Of a DNA stretch of 64,000 bases, positions 62,001-64,000 are shown in pieces (positions within the stretch are counted from its first letter, which is position 1; every line of letters starts with the position of its first letter). The notes under the pieces were generated by a model. It was not told where the DNA came from, made no database searches, and was given only the letters and a program-made list of their open reading frames with translations. The translations under genes and the position numbers were made by a program. Location of the stretch: positions 3,544,001-3,608,000 of the forward strand of contig NC_090723.1 in the NCBI RefSeq assembly GCF_040954835.1, given 5' to 3'. The DNA comes from Lepisosteus oculatus (lineage: Eukaryota > Chordata > Actinopteri > Semionotiformes > Lepisosteidae).

Positions 62001-63993
62001 GTCACGACTCTAAGAAATAATGAACACTCAAGAACTAAAAACGGTTACTAGATCTTGAGATAAGAGTCTTTTGAATAATCGTCCAATGTTTTCTTTCTTT
62101 GGTAACAAAATCACTTCCATGCTTCTTCCTCTGCAAAGAACATAATCAATCTTAAAAGTTCACAGAACAGATGGTGATTCAGGCTTTTTATTCCAGCTAC
62201 TGCGTAATTTGTTTTGCACGCACACTGACTGCTTTGCAGACGAAGCATTTTTAAAGCCAGAGCTCACATTTCCCCAGTGGAAAAAAAGCACTTTTTATTT
62301 TTATAGCATGTGCAGCAAGGTCACACCAGCCTCAACCAGGAAATCAGCCACAGATCAACAAAGTTTACAGGCAATTAAATCTAAACAGGGTGCAGTGCCT
62401 TTTTGTTACTGGTTCATTTATTTGAATGCATTGCCTTGAAATGTCATCTGGAAAAATATTTTAGCTATTCATTCCTTTGTCAATTCAATAATTACACCAG
62501 TTTCTACTCTGTAACTGATGAAAGACTTTGCCAGGGTAAAAATGTGTAACTCTCACAGTACTTCCATTTAGACGAGCACAGTCATTTCATGGGTCACAGT
62601 AACAAAGACCCAAACTAACAGAGGCAACTTGAAAGGCCAGATTCCCACCATAGGAAGAGCTGAATGTGTCACAGTAACAACAACTGATTGCCAGCCTCTA
62701 AACCGCAAGAAGGATTGTATGTGACCATAGGTTGTGTGAGCAGCGATATACTGTGGGCTAGCATAGCTGTCTGCCAAGTAATTGATCCCAGCTTCAATCC
62801 CAGCCTGTGCATTACTTAAAAACCAAATGAGTTAGACAGGTGTGACAGCCCAGCCTCTCATCAGGTAGTGGCTTGAGGCCTGAACACATGGATAAACCAC
62901 AATGACAAGGAAAAAAAACAGTTTAAATAAGGATTGATTTCCATTAAGGTCCGCAGTACACACAAAAGAAACCCACAACCTACCTTTATATGAGAGGTTG
63001 ACACTAATTAACACCCATATGAGAATGTGCCACTCACCCCAATTAACTAACTAATTCACCCAAAGAGAACCTGTATACAGGTGACTGCGGCCTCAATGGC
63101 TTCTAGTGGCAGGTCAGCTGAGACTGTCAAACCTGCTACTGGGTTACTTCAGCAGCTGCATTTTCAATGATCTCCAACAGCTCTCCGAGGCCCCCTGTCA
63201 ATCCAGCTCTCAGACGGCCAAAAATACACGAGGACACCTCTCCTGGTCTGAACCTCTCACACTTGTCTGTCAGCTTTTTAATTCATAGCTGATCAAGGAG
63301 AAAAACTTACAATTTCTTTGTAAACAATAAATCATTTATTTGTTCTTTCTATTTGGTGCATGGCTGTGGCTTTCTCAAAGCCCAACACTATAGGAGAGCT
63401 TTCCTAGGTTTCCAAATTGAGATTATATTTGTTGAGAAACATTAGTGCCACCTATTGGTCTAGGGTTACAATGATAAGAAAAGGTACCTTTAAAGCTTCT
63501 TCATACTCCTCTGTAAAAAAGACAAAAAAACATTTTAGTGACTAAGATAGTAGCCTACCGCTTTGTCTTATAGGAAATCTAAATCAAACTTTTGTCTTTT
63601 AAAAGAAGTCAATGCTGTTAAACTCAAGACGCTGTTATAACAGGAAATGATAGCCTAGGTAAAAAGAGCTACATGAAAAATCAATACATTTACATTACAG
63701 TGTATAACAAGCACACACTGAATTAACACAAAATGTAGACCGACATATGTGACACCACTGGTACAAAAACAGAAGAAGAGTAATCACAGGATTCTCCTCT
63801 GAGGAATAATAAGGAAGTTATTATGTGATCTTAAAAAGATATAATAATTAATAAAAAAAGTTTAAGAAATAAAAATATGATTCAGTTGAAAGGTAATTTG
63901 TGAATAACAAGCTACCAAACATGATAGTTTGTTCTTCCAAAAGAACAGCACCATTATTAGGTCAGATGACTTACCCTGACTGTTAATTGAAAC
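46839..63993 (-). CDS. nbr1: NBR1 autophagy cargo receptor, gene span of coding exons (5' end beyond the window)
   Basis: Nineteen exons join in phase into 925 residues plus a stop; by comparison with human NBR1 (966 residues, from memory) about 55 N-terminal residues are missing. Numbering from the first valine here, the rest of the PB1 domain covers about 1-35. A ZZ zinc finger is at about 160-205 (Cys164, 167, 178, 181, 186, 189, His193, 197), and a charged coiled coil at about 224-260. The four-tryptophan NBR1 domain is at about 305-410 (DENLPDGT to FGPRVWCSIVVDP). The LC3-interacting motif SEDYIIIL has Tyr687 after an acidic stretch. The amphipathic membrane segment AGGLVKGALLVAASAYKALF is at about 840-860, and the UBA domain (EMGFGDRQLN) is at the C-terminus. 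NBR1 binds ubiquitinated cargo and ATG8 proteins and works with p62/SQSTM1 in aggrephagy and pexophagy. Confidence 0.96.
47618..47717 (-). CDS. nbr1: NBR1 exon, amphipathic membrane-binding segment
   Basis: 100 bases encoding SQGGIAGGLVKGALLVAASA and YKALFTGQPVPAQ, matching the human J segment next to the UBA domain. Confidence 0.96.
48096..48174 (-). CDS. nbr1: NBR1 exon
   Basis: 79 bases encoding SSPVQSQPAVVTGSLTSRQD and CIQDD. The acceptor is CCCTCTAG and the donor ACAG then GTAGTG. Mainly supported by phase. Confidence 0.82.
48175..50008 (-). other. nbr1: NBR1 intron
   Basis: AT-rich, with no repeat or hidden exon recognised. Confidence 0.5.
50009..50103 (-). CDS. nbr1: NBR1 exon
   Basis: 95 bases encoding EESNTWNQDRSEMEALRAGE and RSPPPQEDMIE. 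Phase agrees on both sides. Residues are poorly conserved relative to human. Confidence 0.85.
50528..50829 (-). repeat. tRNA-type SINE copy 7, in NBR1 intron
   Basis: Keeps GGGCCAATTTTCC, GGAAACCCGAGCACC, ATACAAACTCCACGCAGACA and a clear GCAATGCTAGCCATTGCGCC end, whose complement is an A-box-like GGCGCAATGG. It lies about 217 bases downstream of the LIR exon. Confidence 0.85.
51046..51442 (-). CDS. nbr1: NBR1 exon, acidic stretch and LIR motif
   Basis: 397 bases encoding EECEESDIESVHAGSGSERE, DEVQSQGSSASEDYIIILPD and CFDTSRPLGESMYSSALSQP, ending at VPLTPEVVPTP. It contains the LC3-interacting YIIIL. GC-rich in its second half. Confidence 0.96.
52137..52283 (-). CDS. nbr1: NBR1 exon, poorly conserved
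   Basis: 147 bases after TTTTCTTGCAG, open in the required phase and ending CCAG then GTGTGC. Encodes CLQGQEIVSSGGSPGDEPSE and a further 28 residues with little resemblance to human NBR1. Phase agreement at both ends is the main support, and removing it would keep the frame. Confidence 0.75.
52631..52889 (-). repeat. tRNA-type SINE copy 8, in NBR1 intron
   Basis: Starts CATCCATCCATTTTCTAACC, has an internal deletion, then GAATTGAACCCAGGGCC (complement of a B box) and ends CAATCATTGTGCCACTG. It is 176 bases from exon 53065-53223. Confidence 0.87.
53065..53223 (-). CDS. nbr1: NBR1 exon
   Basis: 159 bases encoding EEDISGTQFVCETVIRSLTL and EEAPDHTPP. The donor is AGGA then GTAAGA. Confidence 0.94.
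53224..55061 (-). other. nbr1: NBR1 intron
   Basis: Contains small tandem duplications: AATATTAGTGAAC twice near 53670-53695 and TTACAAGATT about three times near 54219-54250. No repeat family was recognised. Confidence 0.5.
55062..55172 (-). CDS. nbr1: NBR1 exon
   Basis: 111 bases encoding MTPCMSPLPCDGPLLEKPGL and GLIEEEAEGSALKPLL. The donor is CTTG then GTAAGC. Confidence 0.94.
55173..56068 (-). other. nbr1: NBR1 intron
   Basis: No repeat or exon was recognised. A T-rich tract lies at 55560-55620. Confidence 0.5.
56069..56144 (-). CDS. nbr1: NBR1 exon
   Basis: 76 bases encoding DLLSFELLDINIVQELERVP and HNTPV, nearly identical to human. Confidence 0.95.
56494..56634 (-). CDS. nbr1: NBR1 exon
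   Basis: 141 bases in phase, ending REYYIPSVDLLTAQ, which matches human ELYIPSVDLLTAQ. The donor is CAG then GTGACA. Confidence 0.94.
56854..57117 (-). CDS. nbr1: NBR1 exon, second half of the four-tryptophan domain, GC donor
   Basis: 264 bases encoding LKFMWGNLDLATGEKKEVVV through FGPRVWCSIVVDP to CSKPE. The only in-phase donor I can find is GAG then GCAAGT, a GC-AG type junction. Confidence 0.92.
57472..57631 (-). CDS. nbr1: NBR1 exon, first half of the four-tryptophan domain
   Basis: 160 bases encoding SPKQSCAPMV onward, then FLDENLPDGTRLQPGTKFIK and YWRMKNTGTVSWTVETK. Confidence 0.96.
58061..58264 (-). CDS. nbr1: NBR1 exon, coiled coil
   Basis: 204 bases encoding LQKRIDKSFRKAEKQRLKAE and KRQLKAEVREIKKQL, then a GC-rich low-complexity stretch. 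The donor CCA then GTGAGG is fixed by phase with the next exon. Confidence 0.93.
58964..59095 (-). CDS. nbr1: NBR1 exon, rest of ZZ zinc finger
   Basis: 132 bases encoding VCPSYTLCEQCSYGHDPTHS, then LVKIR. The loop is shorter by a few residues than the human CEAGPYGHD version. Confidence 0.93.
59096..60095 (-). other. nbr1: NBR1 intron
   Basis: AT-rich, with no repeat or exon recognised. Confidence 0.5.
60096..60310 (-). CDS. nbr1: NBR1 exon, start of ZZ zinc finger
   Basis: 215 bases from FKDQLVKEAVERICQDFSER to CQSCQAQTQRGSYLC. The acceptor is GTCTGTAG and the donor GCAG then GTCAGG. Confidence 0.92.
60343..60420. mobile_element. Tc1-like transposon terminus
   Basis: TACAGTGCCTTGCAGAAG, then GATTCACTCC and CATTTTGTTGAATTACAA. 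This matches the widespread Tc1-like terminal sequence TACAGTGCCTTGCAAAAGTA with TTTTGTTGCATTACAA. The other end was not found. It lies about 30 bases upstream of an NBR1 3' splice site. Confidence 0.65.
60440..60640 (+). repeat. possible tRNA-derived SINE
   Basis: TGGCCCAGTGGTTAA at 60451-60465 is a good A box. A B box is poorly preserved (around 60485-60500). The rest is not recognised. Confidence 0.35.
60896..60973 (-). CDS. nbr1: NBR1 exon, linker
   Basis: 78 bases in phase, encoding LVIKEVKVNRENDQAPPAWF and TSYMEK. Resembles human PPDWFTSYLETF. Confidence 0.92.
61021..61348 (-). repeat. tRNA-type SINE copy 9, in NBR1 intron
   Basis: CCATCCATCCATTTTCTAAC to TTAATCATTGTGCCACCC, near full length. 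It starts 48 bases upstream of exon 60896-60973 in the transcription sense, close to its acceptor. Confidence 0.88.
61708..61908 (-). CDS. nbr1: NBR1 exon, end of PB1 and linker
   Basis: 201 bases in phase. Starts SAKKQGNRLRVNVYEVKG (human MAVKQGNQLQMQVHEG) and continues into a low-conservation linker ending PVKET. The donor is ACG then GTAACC. Confidence 0.92.
61909..63487 (-). other. nbr1: NBR1 intron
   Basis: AT-rich. Around 62753-62800 a GTGGGCTAGCATAGCTG and GCTTCAATCCC pair recalls tRNA A and B boxes and could be a degraded SINE. Nothing else was recognised. Confidence 0.4.
63488..63510 (-). CDS. nbr1: NBR1 23-base PB1 exon
   Basis: After TTTTTTACAG, encodes the end of a split Glu codon and EYEEALK; the donor is AAG then GTACCT. 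It matches the human GEYEEALK segment, with Glu instead of Gly at the junction. Confidence 0.88.
63511..63974 (-). other. nbr1: NBR1 intron between the two small PB1 exons
   Basis: AT-rich, with no repeat or exon recognised. Confidence 0.55.
63975..63993 (-). CDS. nbr1: NBR1 PB1-domain exon, at window edge
   Basis: Encodes VSINSQ plus one base, before CAGG then GTAAGT. The preceding ATTTCAG reads as an acceptor, making a 19-base exon. Only seven bases remain upstream in the window, so the acceptor call is not secure. Confidence 0.75.
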
Positions 63994-64000
63994 CTGAAAT

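Noticed and set aside
1-64000. CRISPR arrays, phage, bacterial operons or other defence systems
   Set aside because: The window is vertebrate nuclear DNA with spliced genes and SINEs; no regularly spaced repeats or prokaryotic genes are present.

Overview
This is vertebrate nuclear DNA, most likely from a ray-finned fish. All three recognisable genes are vertebrate genes: an ARL4D-type small GTPase, a TMEM106-family membrane protein and the autophagy receptor NBR1. Their introns follow GT-AG rules, apart from one GC-AG intron, and the space between them is full of fish-type retroposons and Tc1/hAT-like DNA elements. I cannot name the species from sequence alone. There is nothing prokaryotic here: no operons, CRISPR arrays or phage. 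I recognised no rRNA or tRNA gene and no viral element.

Layout. 1-15.5 kb is gene-free in my reading. It holds a decayed Tc1/mariner transposon with terminal inverted repeats, three tRNA-type SINE copies, one reversed SINE tail and a CpG-retaining segment at 11.0-12.1 kb. ARL4D has a single coding exon on the minus strand (16123-16725), with a probable leader exon near 18.44-18.66 kb. The CpG-rich tract continues to about 23.5 kb without a gene. 23.5-31 kb is repeat-rich intergenic DNA. TMEM106A occupies about 31.2-41.0 kb on the minus strand, with six coding exons found; one conserved exon near the C-terminus is not visible. NBR1 runs on the minus strand from about 43.1 kb through the right edge. 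I located nineteen coding exons whose splice phases join without a break into 925 codons plus a stop; only the first part of the PB1 domain lies outside the window.

Gene relations. NBR1, TMEM106A and ARL4D lie in tandem on one strand. As I recall, the same order and shared orientation exist at human 17q21, so this looks like an ancient vertebrate linkage. The products do not form an operon-like unit. NBR1 is a cargo receptor of selective autophagy, TMEM106A is a late-endosomal/lysosomal or surface type II membrane protein, and ARL4D is a myristoylated GTPase acting at the plasma membrane and nucleus.

I found no convincing previously undescribed biological system. The most notable points are a GC-AG intron in NBR1, two very small PB1-domain exons, the missing TMEM106A core exon with a SINE in the interval where it should be, a strong strand bias of one SINE family, and transposon sequence lying next to splice sites. 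Exon limits come from reading splice consensus and phase by eye. No alignment or database search was run.
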